From the NCBI RefSeq assembly GCF_013408685.1, contig NZ_JACBZY010000001.1, positions 3,348,001 through 3,412,000 on the forward strand: a stretch of DNA of 64,000 bases. Reading direction: 5' to 3'. The notes below the pieces were generated by a model. That model did no database searches and was not told where the DNA came from. It saw nothing but the letters and a program-made list of their open reading frames with translations. Within the stretch, counting starts at the first letter, position 1. Each line of letters opens with the position of its first letter. Made by a program: the position numbers and the translations under genes. This document shows, piece by piece, positions 18,583 through 25,968 of this stretch. The DNA comes from Schumannella luteola (GTDB lineage: Bacteria; Actinomycetota; Actinomycetes; Actinomycetales; Microbacteriaceae).

Positions 18583-18939
18583 CGGATTCCAGTCCCGCGG
18601 GGGCTGGGCGGCGGAGCTGACGCTCCACCACGATTGCCTGGCATTGCCCGGAAAACGGCCGCGCGACAGTCTAGCGGAGGGCGCGGCCGGGTTCCTGCGC
18701 GCGGGGTGCCGCGCGAGCGCGATGCAGTTGCGCTGCGAGCGATCGGCGCCGGCGGCGCCCGAGCCGCCCGGTGTCGCGCGACTCGCCACCGCTGCGGATA
18801 CTGGCGAGGCGCGATCCCGGTCCCCTCGGCGACGTCATCGCCCTACGAGAGCAGTATCCGTGTCAGGTCGACTCGGCGACGCAGCCGGCTCCGCGTCGAG
18901 GGATGTCGCTTCGGCCGTTCGCCGCGTAGCTTCGGGAGC
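18583..18939. other. Gene-free stretch with one inverted-repeat cassette
   Basis: 357 bp without a convincing gene. It holds the promoter side of tRNA-Pro, the cassette at 18794-18861, an additional 7-bp pair CTCGCCA (18782-18788) / TGGCGAG (18802-18808) that overlaps the cassette's left arm, and the leaderless promoter of the cupin gene at its end. Confidence 0.6.
18794..18861. repeat. Fixed-length inverted-repeat cassette A (TACTG...CAGTA, 58 nt)
   Basis: The left arm GCGGATACTGGCGAG (18794-18808) and right arm GAGCAGTATCCG point inward. The outer edges of TACTG (18799) and CAGTA (18856) are 58 nt apart, exactly as in the three cassettes at 35445, 35633 and 36632. The interior differs from theirs. 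This copy is 17 kb from the nuclease gene that the other copies surround. Confidence 0.8.
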
Positions 18940-19266
18940 GTGTCGATCTTCGATCTCATCGCGGCCGCCCCCGACCCCGCTCGCGCCGACCTCTTCGTCA
19001 CGCCCGAGCTCATCCTGCGCAGCCGCGGCTTCGAGCCCGGCGGGAGCTTGCGCAAGCACGTCCACTCGCACCTCGACGAGGTCTTCATCGGGCTCCTCGG
19101 CGAGACCACCGTCTACGCCGGGGATGCGGTCATCCGTCTCGGCGTCGGCGAGACGCACGTGGTGCCGCGCGGCATCCCGCACGAGATCCGCAACGAGAGC
19201 GACGCCCCGTCGCGGCTCGCGATCGTCAAGTCGCCGGGCGACGACGACGACACCGAGTGGCTCTGA
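18940..19266 (+). CDS. Cupin-domain protein
   Basis: A 108-residue single-domain cupin. The first motif is GGSLRKHVHSHLDEVFIGLLG (two His and a Glu as metal ligands) and the second is GVGETHVVPRGIPHEIRN with the fourth His. This is the beta-barrel used by many small dioxygenases, isomerases and sensors. The GTG at 18940 is 7 nt after a TAGCTT hexamer with no ribosome site, pointing to a leaderless mRNA. Longer in-frame starts upstream would cross the cassette at 18794. Substrate unknown. Confidence 0.85.
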   Translation: MSIFDLIAAAPDPARADLFVTPELILRSRGFEPGGSLRKHVHSHLDEVFIGLLGETTVYAGDAVIRLGVGETHVVPRGIPHEIRNESDAPSRLAIVKSPGDDDDTEWL

Positions 19267-19383
19267 CCGGCCCGATCGACTGACGTCGGCGCCGGCTCGT
19301 CCACCGGGATGCGCCGCCCGCGGGCTTCGCGGTTCACGCGCGTCGCTCCCCCGGATGTCGGTGGTGAGGCGCACCCTGTGCGC

Positions 19384-19569
19384 ATGGCCGACATCGACAT
19401 CCGCGAACTCCGCGCATATGAGCCGTACTGCGTGCGCTGCGGCGAGTCCGGTCCGATCGAGACGAGCGCGTTTCTCGCCTTCGCGTGGGAGCAGTCGCAC
19501 CAGTGCGACGAGGACGCCCTCGACGGCCGTGACACCGACGAGCTCTCGAGCGACCTGCGCTCTGCCTGA
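19384..19569 (+). CDS. Small protein with a Cys pair, function unknown
   Basis: A 61-residue protein (MADIDIRELRAYEPYCVRCG...). A CxxC pair at about residues 16-19, followed by a single His-Gln-Cys near 40, could bind zinc. The ATG is chosen because upstream codons are Arg/Pro-rich and lack coding character. No family recognised. Confidence 0.6.
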   Translation: MADIDIRELRAYEPYCVRCGESGPIETSAFLAFAWEQSHQCDEDALDGRDTDELSSDLRSA

Positions 19570-19683
19570 CCGGCGGTCTGCACTCTGCCCGACCGGCGCG
19601 CTGGGCTTCGCGCGGGCCCGCGGCGCAGAACCGCCTCATCCGTGCGTTAGGCTGTCTCCCGGTTCCAGCTCGACTGGAATCGC

Positions 19684-19757
19684 GGGGATGTAGCTCAATG
19701 GTAGAGCCTCAGTCTTCCAAACTGATTACGCGGGTTCGATTCCCGTCATCCCCTCCA
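19684..19757 (+). tRNA. tRNA-Gly (anticodon TCC), CCA encoded
   Basis: Acceptor GGGGATG pairs with CATCCCC (19747-19753). The D arm is GCTCAATGGTAGAGC, the anticodon loop CTTCCAA carries TCC, and the T arm is CGGGTTCGATTCCCG. The discriminator T is followed by CCA at 19755-19757. The neighbouring minus-strand gene ends inside this tRNA. Confidence 0.97.
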
Positions 19758-21042
19758 CACCGGGCTCGTTGCTCTCAGTAGGCCCGCCTTTTCCATCGCT
19801 GACAGGTCGAGACGTCCGCGTCGTCGCAAGGACGTCGGCCACGAACATCACGATCGCGATGAGTCCGACGACGATGAATGCGATCCAGAGAAACCCCGCG
19901 TCCGAGAGATAGACCGCCCCGTCTCCGCACCGCGCGAGTGCGGCGAACATCGAACCCTGGTCGAGACCTTCGATGACTTTCTCGTCACAGTCGACTGCTG
20001 CCGCATCGAAGAGAGGCTCGGTGATGGACTGCGCGAGGGATTGGGGGCCGAGATTCCAATGCGACATGACCGCCAGCACAACGGAGAAGAGCGAAGGCGC
20101 AAGCCATCGCCGGAGCAGGAGATTTCTAGCGCTCTCGAGGAGCCTGACAAGTGCGACGGCGAGCCCGATCATGTACCCCGCGACTGCGCCAGCGGCCGGT
20201 AGCTCGACCAACACCGCAGGGCCGAGCGCTTCCGTACCTCCGATAGCACCCGACGTGATGTTCGCCAGCCCTGTTGATGCCAACGGCAGTAGCGACGCCA
20301 TAACCACTCCGGCCGCCGTCCCGTATCCGATCCATCCCGCAACCCTGCGGAACGTGCCGGCCAAGTCGAGCGTGAGACGAATGACCCCGATCCGGATCAG
20401 GGCGCCGATAGCCACCACAACGATCAGCGTGGCCGCTGAAGCACACGAGACCACCGCCAAAGTGTTGAAGCCAATCACGGCCCCGAACGCGTTCTTCAGG
20501 GACGAGCTCGAGCCAATCACGGTCCAGAAAACCGAGAGCACTGCTCCGACGAAGACCGTGCCTACTAGCAGGGAGTAGCCGCGCAGGAACGTGCCGACGG
20601 AGAGAAATCGATCCACGGCGCCGAAGTCGAGACGAAGCTCGTGCGCACCCCGGGGAACAACGATGCGGCCGAAATTATGCAGCAACGATCCGATGGCTTT
20701 GATCATCTCCCGCGCGCGGGATCTCAGATATCCGCGAACTGAGCCGCTGCCAGACCGCTGGACGGCTCGCCAGAGGCGGGAAACCGCGGCACCCGAGCCT
20801 GTCGCGAAACAGCACGACACGAGAAGCGATGTCACCCAGGGGGCTAGAGCGGGACTGCCGAATCCGAGCAGGAGGGTCATGCTCGCTCCACTCGCCCACG
20901 CGAGTCTGCGAAACAGGAAGGCGACCATCACGGTTCGCGGCACCCGAGGCCCGATGGGCGGGCGACGTCGCAGCTCCCGGGCGGCGGGAACAACGGCCGC
21001 TGCCGCCAGCGCGGCACCAACTGCAAAAAACATCTGGCTCAA
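19726..21042 (-). CDS. Multi-pass membrane protein of unknown function, probably acquired
   Basis: A 438-residue protein with about eight or nine hydrophobic segments and no recognised family. Base composition is clearly less GC-rich than the neighbours and third codon positions use many A/T, unlike the rest of the window. The frame continues antisense into the 3' half of tRNA-Gly, so its last residues (GVEGMTGIEPA) are the usual antisense-tRNA translation. The natural C-terminus may have been lost or replaced on insertion. The ATG at 21042 has only a weak ribosome site. I looked for a second copy of the tRNA 3' end near 21043-21130 and saw none. Confidence 0.65.
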   Translation of the reverse strand: MSQMFFAVGAALAAAAVVPAARELRRRPPIGPRVPRTVMVAFLFRRLAWASGASMTLLLGFGSPALAPWVTSLLVSCCFATGSGAAVSRLWRAVQRSGSGSVRGYLRSRAREMIKAIGSLLHNFGRIVVPRGAHELRLDFGAVDRFLSVGTFLRGYSLLVGTVFVGAVLSVFWTVIGSSSSLKNAFGAVIGFNTLAVVSCASAATLIVVVAIGALIRIGVIRLTLDLAGTFRRVAGWIGYGTAAGVVMASLLPLASTGLANITSGAIGGTEALGPAVLVELPAAGAVAGYMIGLAVALVRLLESARNLLLRRWLAPSLFSVVLAVMSHWNLGPQSLAQSITEPLFDAAAVDCDEKVIEGLDQGSMFAALARCGDGAVYLSDAGFLWIAFIVVGLIAIVMFVADVLATTRTSRPVSDGKGGPTESNEPGVEGMTGIEPA

Positions 21043-21130
21043 GACTTGGTGAGTGAGACTTCGACGATCACGTCGCCACGGGTCAGATTGATCACGCCAC
21101 GCCGTATGACGAGATTATTTCGATACGTCG

Positions 21131-21775
21131 TCAGTGCGGGGCGATCGCCAGCTTCGTGCCGAAGCCGATCAGCACTGTTCCCGTGATGCGGTCGATGATG
21201 CGGATCGCGCGGGCGTTGCGCAGCCAGCGCGACGCGACCGACGACGCGACGATGATGCCCGCGAACCAGACGACGCTGATCAGGTTGTGCACGATTGCGA
21301 GCACGAGGCCCATCACGATCGGCGACGAGCCGTGCGGGATGAACTGCGGGATCGTCGCGATGTAGAACACGCCGACCTTCGGATTCAGCAGGTTCGTCAT
21401 CGCGCCGGTCGCCCACGCCCGCACGTAGGGGTGGCGCCCGCGGGTGTCGATCGTGGGCACATCCGCCGGCGCCTGGGCGCTGCGACGGAACGACTTCCAG
21501 ATCAGCGCGACGCCGAGATAGACCATGTAGAGCGCACCGGCGATGGTGAGGATGCGGTACGCCAGGTCCGAGGCCGCCAGCAGCGCCGACGCCCCGACCG
21601 CCGCCGCGACGCCCCAGACCAGTGCGCCCGATTCGATCCCGGCCGCCGTCGCAACCGCGACGCGCTTGCCCTTGGTGAGGCCCGAACGCAGCACGAGCGT
21701 CGTGTCGAGCCCGGGGATGATCGTGAGCAGCGTCGCCACCACGGCGAACCCGCCCACCGCCTGCCAGAACGTCAT
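21131..21775 (-). CDS. LysE-family amino-acid exporter
   Basis: A 214-residue exporter (RhtB/LysE superfamily) with six membrane segments. Seen are TIIPGLDTTLVLRSGLTKGKR near the N-terminus (the family PGP-like motif), GIESGALVWG, GALYMVYLGVALIWKSF and TNLLNPKVGVFYIATIPQFI. Such proteins export amino acids or homoserine lactones. The ATG at 21775 lies 6 nt after TAGACT and appears leaderless. It is next to the atypical membrane gene but has normal host composition. Confidence 0.92.
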   Translation of the reverse strand: MTFWQAVGGFAVVATLLTIIPGLDTTLVLRSGLTKGKRVAVATAAGIESGALVWGVAAAVGASALLAASDLAYRILTIAGALYMVYLGVALIWKSFRRSAQAPADVPTIDTRGRHPYVRAWATGAMTNLLNPKVGVFYIATIPQFIPHGSSPIVMGLVLAIVHNLISVVWFAGIIVASSVASRWLRNARAIRIIDRITGTVLIGFGTKLAIAPH

Positions 21776-21825
21776 GGCCGGAGTCTAGGAGCGCGGATGC
21801 CGCCGTCGAGAGCGCGCCGCGACCG

Positions 21826-22230
21826 CTAGGACGCCGCGGCGACCGCCGGGTCGTGCGTGATCATCACGACGTTCCCGTCGGGATCCTCGATCAGGGTCGC
21901 GTAGGGCTGCAGCGGGTTCGCCGGCGCGGCTCGGCCCACATAGCCCGCCGCCGTCATCCGCTGCCAGGTCTCGTCGACGGCGGCGTCATCGCCGACGAAG
22001 AACTCGATCACCTGCTGGTAACCGTCGCTCGGGCGCCGCCAGTCCGCATCCACGCGCGTCGCGATCTCGGCGGTGGTCAGCAGGAAGCTGATGCCCGAAC
22101 CGAGGGGGATTTGCGTGACCGGCCGATCCGGCCGAGGCTCGGGCACGTCGAGCCCGAGTAGCCGGTAGAACGCGATCGACTTGTCAAGGTCGCGCACGTA
22201 GAGAACGATCATGCCGAAGCGAATAGTCAT
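21826..22230 (-). CDS. VOC-family (glyoxalase/bleomycin-resistance fold) protein
   Basis: A 134-residue single-VOC-domain protein: LYVRDLDKSIAFYRLLGLDVPEPRP in the first half and QPYATLIEDPDGNVVMITH in the second. Metal-site positions resemble the glyoxalase/dioxygenase fold but the reaction is unknown. It is transcribed divergently from the MarR gene at 22291 across a short region with a 14-bp palindrome, so it is probably the regulator's main target. Confidence 0.88.
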   Translation of the reverse strand: MTIRFGMIVLYVRDLDKSIAFYRLLGLDVPEPRPDRPVTQIPLGSGISFLLTTAEIATRVDADWRRPSDGYQQVIEFFVGDDAAVDETWQRMTAAGYVGRAAPANPLQPYATLIEDPDGNVVMITHDPAVAAAS

Positions 22231-22257
22231 GGGGAGCTCCTCACGGTGACTGAATCA

Positions 22258-22271
22258 TCTACCACGGTAGA
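22258..22271. promoter_or_regulatory. MarR operator in the VOC/MarR divergent promoter
   Basis: A perfect inverted repeat TCTACC-AC-GGTAGA sits between the VOC start (22230) and the MarR start (22291), the position and arm type usual for MarR-family sites. Confidence 0.7.
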
Positions 22272-22290
22272 CGACTTGAGAGGCGGATGC

Positions 22291-22725
22291 ATGACTGACC
22301 TGGGCGAGGCGTTGAGCCGGCTGCTCGAGGCGGTGATCGACCGCGAGACGCCGATCCTCGACGCGCACGAGCTGACGATGTGGGAGTACGCGATCCTCAC
22401 CGCGATCTCCCGCGCACCCGACCAGAGTCAGCGCGAGCTCGCGGCGAGCAGCCGACGCGACGCGACCCGCCTCATCCGCCACCTCGACACGCTAAGCACG
22501 CGCGGGCTCGTCCGCCGCGACACGGACCCCGGCGACCGCCGGCGCCGCGTCGTGAACCTCACCGATGCCGGCGCGACGACGCTGGGCTCGGCGCGGCGCG
22601 CGATCCGCCGCATGGAAGACGAGCTGCTGGCGGAGTTGCCGGTCGAGCAGCGGGATCAACTGCGCGCGACGCTTGCGGCAGCCGTCACACTGGCGGCGCC
22701 GGCCAAGTCAGACCCTCAGCTGTAG
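22291..22725 (+). CDS. MarR-family transcriptional regulator
   Basis: A 144-residue winged-helix regulator. The HTH and wing are QSQRELAASSRRDATRLIRHLDTLSTRGLVRR and DTDPGDRRRRVVNLTDAGATTL. The ATG at 22291, with GAGAGG upstream, is preferred over a GTG at 22246, because the earlier start would put the palindromic operator inside the gene. Its 3' end overlaps the convergent DUF1905 gene by 10 bp. It probably represses itself and the VOC gene and responds to a small ligand. Confidence 0.9.
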   Translation: MTDLGEALSRLLEAVIDRETPILDAHELTMWEYAILTAISRAPDQSQRELAASSRRDATRLIRHLDTLSTRGLVRRDTDPGDRRRRVVNLTDAGATTLGSARRAIRRMEDELLAELPVEQRDQLRATLAAAVTLAAPAKSDPQL

Positions 22726-23015
22726 CGGCGCGTCAGCCGAACGGCGACCGTGTCGCCGAGGTCCTTGCCGAGCTTCGCGCGCAGCTTCGCGCTGATCGAC
22801 ACCATGTGGCCGCCGCGGCCGGTAACCATCGCGCCGACGTTCGCCAACTCGATGCCGTCGATGGCCACGTCGACGCGCACCCCGCGCTGGGTGCCGAAGA
22901 GCTCGGCCGAGCCGGGGATCTCGACGCAGCTCCACAGCTCGCCCTTCACGTCGACGCCGATCGGCGCCTCGAACGCCACGTCGAGGTCGATCGGATGCTC
23001 CAGCTTCGGCGTCAT
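22716..23015 (-). CDS. DUF1905-domain protein
   Basis: A 99-residue protein of the DUF1905 small beta-barrel family. It reads from KLEHPIDLDVAFEAP through ELFGTQRGVRVDVAIDGIEL to HMVSISAKLRAKLGKDLGDTVAVRL. The ATG at 23015 overlaps the upstream MORN gene's stop by 4 bp. The family has no settled function. The organisation VOC, MORN-repeat, DUF1905 with 4-bp overlaps indicates one operon. Confidence 0.85.
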   Translation of the reverse strand: MTPKLEHPIDLDVAFEAPIGVDVKGELWSCVEIPGSAELFGTQRGVRVDVAIDGIELANVGAMVTGRGGHMVSISAKLRAKLGKDLGDTVAVRLTRRYS

Positions 23016-23449
23016 GGTCGCTTCCCCTCCTCGCCGGCAGCCCGGTCGGGATGCCGCTGCGTCTTCCTGACGGCGCCGTCGCGGTCGTAGTGGCTCCACT
23101 CGCCCGAGCGCTTGCCGTGCACCCAGTCGCCCTCATCCATGAGCTGTCCGTTCGGATGCCAGCGTCGCCACCGCCCGTGCTGCTCGCCGTCGACGAACTC
23201 GCCCTGCTGCAGCAGCTCGCCGTTCTCGCGCCACCAGGTCCACTCCCCCGTGAACCGCCCCGCGAGGTACTGACCTTCGGCCTTCTTCCGGCCGTTGCGG
23301 TACCAGTGCGCGGCGCTCCCCGACTTCTGACCGTCGACGTAGTGCTCGAGGCCGCTCAGACTGCCGTCGGCGAAGTGGATGCGGTGCTCGCCATCACGCG
23401 GGGGCTTGCCGCCCGCCCGCTCTCCGCCGCCTGCCACCGCCATGATCAA
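23012..23449 (-). CDS. MORN-repeat (YwqK-type) protein
   Basis: A 145-residue protein built of five or six short beta repeats of the pattern G-x-W-x-x-W-x-x-N-G-x-L-x-x-x-G-x-Y/F (for example GEWTWWRENGELLQQGEF and GRWRRWHPNGQLMDEGDW). This is the MORN_2 / YwqK family, often annotated as an antitoxin, but no toxin partner is adjacent. Soluble, no signal peptide. The start overlaps the VOC gene stop by 4 bp; a second Met two codons in is equally possible. Confidence 0.85.
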   Translation of the reverse strand: MIMAVAGGGERAGGKPPRDGEHRIHFADGSLSGLEHYVDGQKSGSAAHWYRNGRKKAEGQYLAGRFTGEWTWWRENGELLQQGEFVDGEQHGRWRRWHPNGQLMDEGDWVHGKRSGEWSHYDRDGAVRKTQRHPDRAAGEEGKRP

Positions 23450-23844
23450 CTCGCCGGCAGCGGCGCCGCGATCTCCCAGACGTGCCCCGCCGGGTCACGG
23501 AAGGTGGCGGTGCGGATACCCCACGGCCGGTCGAGCGGGCCGTTGAGCAGCTCGACGCCGCGCGAGCGCAGCAATTCGGCCGTCGCATCCACGTCGTCCA
23601 CGTCGAGGGTGAACTGCACGCGCACCCCCGAATCGGCGCCGCCGACCGGGGCCGGCCCGACGAGCCCCTCGGCCTCGGTGATCTGCAGCAGGTTGATCAT
23701 CGTCGGGCCGAAGACGAAGACGCCCGACACCTCGTCTTCGTAGTGCACCGGCAGGTCGAAGACGCGCGCGTAGAACTCCTTCGCGGCGGCGACGTCTTCG
23801 ACGAAGAGCGTGACGGCGGGGATGCGGGCGGTCCAGGTCGACAT
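23446..23844 (-). CDS. VOC-family protein
   Basis: A 132-residue protein with one glyoxalase-like domain: VTLFVEDVAAAKEFYARVFDLPVHYED, then VQFTLDVDDVDATAELLRSRGVELLNGP and a final TATFRDPAGHVWEIAAPLP. The ATG at 23844 is 6 nt after TACGGT and appears leaderless. It is the first gene of the VOC, MORN, DUF1905 operon. Substrate unknown. Confidence 0.88.
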   Translation of the reverse strand: MSTWTARIPAVTLFVEDVAAAKEFYARVFDLPVHYEDEVSGVFVFGPTMINLLQITEAEGLVGPAPVGGADSGVRVQFTLDVDDVDATAELLRSRGVELLNGPLDRPWGIRTATFRDPAGHVWEIAAPLPAS

Positions 23845-23941
23845 GTGAACACCGTACACATCGCGGTGCTGCGCCACCAGACCCGACGATCAGCCCGCGG
23901 GCGGATGCGGCGACCAGGATGCCCCTGCGAGCATCGAGAGG

Positions 23942-24418
23942 ATGCCGACCACCTCTCCGACCACTCCGAGCGCCTCGCCGACCACTCCCGCGCCCACCGC
24001 CTGCGAGCAGCTCGCCCGCGTCGCCGACCGGCTCGCTGAGCGCACCGGCGACCCGCGCCGCTTCCTGCGCGGGCTCGCCTGGAACTGCGCCGGCGTGCGG
24101 CTCGACCCGCGGGGCTTGTTCGACCTCGCCCGCGGAGGACGCAATCGCTTTCACGGCGGAGGCTTCCGCGCCGAGTTCGACGACGGCACGACCGGGCAAG
24201 TGCGCCACTTCGCCGGCATCGCCGTCGCACCGGTGCTGATCGGCGAGCGCGCGACCCGCTGGGCGATGCGCACCGTACTGCGTGACCCCGAGACGAGCGC
24301 CGACCACCGGCTCAGCCTCGCCGCACTCGAGTTCGCGCGCGAGCTGCGCTCGGGCGGGCTGCCGATCCGGGCGGCCGGCGACTGGATCCGCGAACGACTG
24401 GCCGCATCCGGCGCCTGA
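23942..24418 (+). CDS. Hypothetical protein
   Basis: A 158-residue soluble protein of unknown function. The first 20 residues are Pro/Thr/Ser-rich repeats, encoded by imperfect 12-15 bp repeats. The rest looks globular (FLRGLAWNCAGVRLDPRGLF, RFHGGGFRAEFDDGTTGQVRHFAG, a helical C-terminus). Codon usage fits the genome, which supports a real gene. The leading ATG lacks a clear ribosome site. Confidence 0.6.
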   Translation: MPTTSPTTPSASPTTPAPTACEQLARVADRLAERTGDPRRFLRGLAWNCAGVRLDPRGLFDLARGGRNRFHGGGFRAEFDDGTTGQVRHFAGIAVAPVLIGERATRWAMRTVLRDPETSADHRLSLAALEFARELRSGGLPIRAAGDWIRERLAASGA

Positions 24419-24732
24419 CGGTCGCCGGCACCGAGGCCGGCCTCGACGGACGACGGACGACGGACGACGGACGCGTCGCGGACCCGACACCCCGCGACAC
24501 GCTCGATGCGGCGAGCTATGACGTCATTTTTGGTCACGATCAGATAACGGCCGGGGTACAGCGAATTCGAGCCGATCTCGTCCGCGAAATGAGCGATCCC
24601 CGGACTCAACTGAAAATCCCTGTTCAGAAGCCTGCTATGAATCCACGCTGTCCCCTGATCGAGGGATCTTGCAGTGTCCGCACTAAGGAGGACATTCGCA
24701 TCCGGCGCGTCTACCCCCGAAAAGGTGACAAA

Positions 24733-24749
24733 CCCCCCGAAACGGGGGG
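24733..24749 (+). terminator. C-tract/G-tract hairpin in the DUF2510 leader
   Basis: A 6-bp C/G stem with a GAAA tetraloop followed by ACGTATATTTCC. It could attenuate transcription before the gene at 24849 or end a short leader RNA. Confidence 0.4.
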
Positions 24750-24818
24750 ACGTATATTTCCTTCAGCCGACGAACTTGTCCCCGCAGAATCGACGGTCAC
24801 CCGAAACCCGAATCACCT

Positions 24819-24837
24819 TATGTAACCCCGATACATA
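24819..24837 (+). promoter_or_regulatory. Palindrome at the DUF2510 ribosome site
   Basis: TATGTA-ACCCCGA-TACATA (6-bp arms, 7-nt spacer) lies directly against the AGGAG ribosome site of the gene at 24849. It could be an operator, or a hairpin that hides the site. Confidence 0.45.
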
Positions 24838-24848
24838 GGAGCCCTCCG

Positions 24849-25043
24849 ATGACTCTCGTCACCCCCACGACGACCGCCGCACCCGCCGGCTGGTACCGCG
24901 ACCCGCTCGGCCTCCCCCAGCTGCGTTGGTGGAACGGTATGACCTGGACCAACACGATCCAGGAGACCCGCCCCGAGGTGCACGTCGGCGAATCCGCATT
25001 CGCGAACGCATCGGAGCCGCTGGTCGGCACCTTCGTCGCCTAG
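24849..25043 (+). CDS. DUF2510-domain small protein
   Basis: A 64-residue protein almost entirely one DUF2510 motif (AGWYRDPLGLPQLRWWNGMTWT). This Trp-rich motif is common at the N-terminus of actinobacterial membrane proteins; here it stands alone with a short polar tail. The ATG follows TAGGAG. Function unknown. The long leader suggests it is regulated. Confidence 0.8.
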   Translation: MTLVTPTTTAAPAGWYRDPLGLPQLRWWNGMTWTNTIQETRPEVHVGESAFANASEPLVGTFVA

Positions 25044-25093
25044 GCGACGCCGTCCGGCACGAGTCGCCTCGCGCGACACCTGCCCCACAGCTG

Positions 25094-25128
25094 CAGGGCC
25101 GCGTCATCGGAGGGATGACGCGGCCCTG
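25094..25128 (+). terminator. Terminator after the DUF2510 gene
   Basis: A perfect 14-bp stem (25094-25107 with 25115-25128) with a 7-nt loop, followed by TTGTGTT. Confidence 0.75.
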
Positions 25129-25141
25129 TTGTGTTCCCCGG

Positions 25142-25190
25142 GCCCGGCGGTGCTGCGGTCGACTCGACCGTCCCGACAGCACCGCCGGGC
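25142..25190 (-). terminator. Terminator after the response-regulator gene
   Basis: A 14-bp stem GCCCGGCGGTGCTG / CAGCACCGCCGGGC with an inner CGGTC/GACCG pairing. It lies about 75 nt past the stop of the response regulator. Confidence 0.6.
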
Positions 25191-25264
25191 CGCTGCACGC
25201 TCTGGCGCCGTGATCGACCATCTCGGCGGGGGCGGATGCGGACGCCCGGCGCCCCTCCGGCGGC

Positions 25265-25921
25265 TCAGCCTCCGCTGGCCTGCAGCCACGCGAGCACAGC
25301 CAGCACCCGCCGATGGTCCGAGCCCGAGTCGTCGAGCCCGAGCTTGCCGAAGATCGCCGACACGTTCTTCTCCACCGCGCCGACGCCGATCACCAGCGCC
25401 TGGGCGATTCCGGCGTTCGTGCGCCCCTCGGCCATGAGCTGCAGCACCTCGCGCTCGCGCCGGGTGAGGGACTCGAGCGGATCCCGCCGTCGCCCGATCA
25501 GCTGCGTCACGACCTCCGGATCGAGCACCGTGCCGCCCTCGGCGATCCGCGAGATCGCGGCATCCAGCTCGGCGAGCGAGGCGACCCGGTCTTTCAGCAG
25601 GTACCCGACTCCCCCGGCGCCCGAGCCGAGCAGCTCCTGCGCATAGGCGACCTCGACGTACTGCGAGAGCAGCAGGATCCCGATCTCGGGGCGAGCACGG
25701 CGCAGCTCGATCGCGGCGCGGACGCCCTCGTCGCGGAAGCTCGGCGGCAGCCGCACGTCGAGCACGACGAGCTGGGCCGCCATCCGCCCGACCGCCTCGA
25801 CCAGGTCGACCGCGTCGCCGAGCGCGCCGACCACCTCGTGCCCGGCCTCCTCGACCACGCGCACGAGGCCCTCACGCAGCAGGACCGAGTCGTCGACGAC
25901 GAGGATGCGCAGCGCGGTCAT
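25265..25921 (-). CDS. NarL/LuxR-type response regulator
   Basis: A 218-residue response regulator. The receiver domain has the acidic pair in ILVVDDSVLLREG, the phospho-acceptor Asp in QLVVLDVRLPPSF, and YLLKDRVASL with the conserved Lys. The C-terminal LuxR-type HTH is SLTRREREVLQLMAEGRTNAGIAQALVIGVGAVEKNVSAIFGKL. The start is set at the ATG at 25921 (GGTGGGAG upstream); a GTG overlapping the kinase stop at 25972 is an alternative. It partners the kinase directly upstream. Targets unknown. Confidence 0.93.
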   Translation of the reverse strand: MTALRILVVDDSVLLREGLVRVVEEAGHEVVGALGDAVDLVEAVGRMAAQLVVLDVRLPPSFRDEGVRAAIELRRARPEIGILLLSQYVEVAYAQELLGSGAGGVGYLLKDRVASLAELDAAISRIAEGGTVLDPEVVTQLIGRRRDPLESLTRREREVLQLMAEGRTNAGIAQALVIGVGAVEKNVSAIFGKLGLDDSGSDHRRVLAVLAWLQASGG

Positions 25922-25968
25922 GACTCCCACCGTAGAGGGAGGCATGACCGCGTCGGTCAGGGTCAGCG

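Larger units (their letters stand above)
24419..24848. other. Long, AT-richer leader region before the DUF2510 gene
   Basis: 430 bp with no convincing gene. Seen in order: four copies of CGACGGA (24444-24471); a 10-bp palindrome ATGACGTCAT (24518-24527) next to a T-run; a stretch much less GC-rich than its surroundings (about 24518-24840); a CTGAA/TTCAG stem; AAGGAGGA near 24685, like a ribosome site with no good frame after it; ACCCCCGAAAA (24713-24723); a G/C hairpin CCCCCC-GAAA-CGGGGGG at about 24733-24749 followed by TATATTTCC; and a palindrome next to the start codon. It may be a regulated leader or small RNA. I could not match a known riboswitch. Confidence 0.5.

Noticed and set aside
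19726-19760. Conserved C-terminal motif GMTGIEPA in the atypical membrane protein
   Set aside because: It is simply translation of the antisense strand of tRNA-Gly and says nothing about function.
21043-21130. Attachment-site duplicate of the tRNA-Gly 3' end at the far border of the atypical gene
   Set aside because: Reading both strands, no stretch repeats the T-arm/acceptor sequence.
23012-23449. Toxin-antitoxin locus suggested by the YwqK-type annotation
   Set aside because: Neither neighbour looks like a toxin; the gene lies in an operon with VOC and DUF1905 genes.
24444-24471. Four CGACGGA repeats as a functional array
   Set aside because: Simple 7-bp slippage in GC-rich DNA is the plain explanation and nothing nearby depends on it.
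24589-24825. Possible 78-residue gene in the DUF2510 leader
   Set aside because: Codon use is unlike the genome, the composition is Pro/Arg/Thr-rich with no fold, and it overlaps hairpins better explained as a leader.
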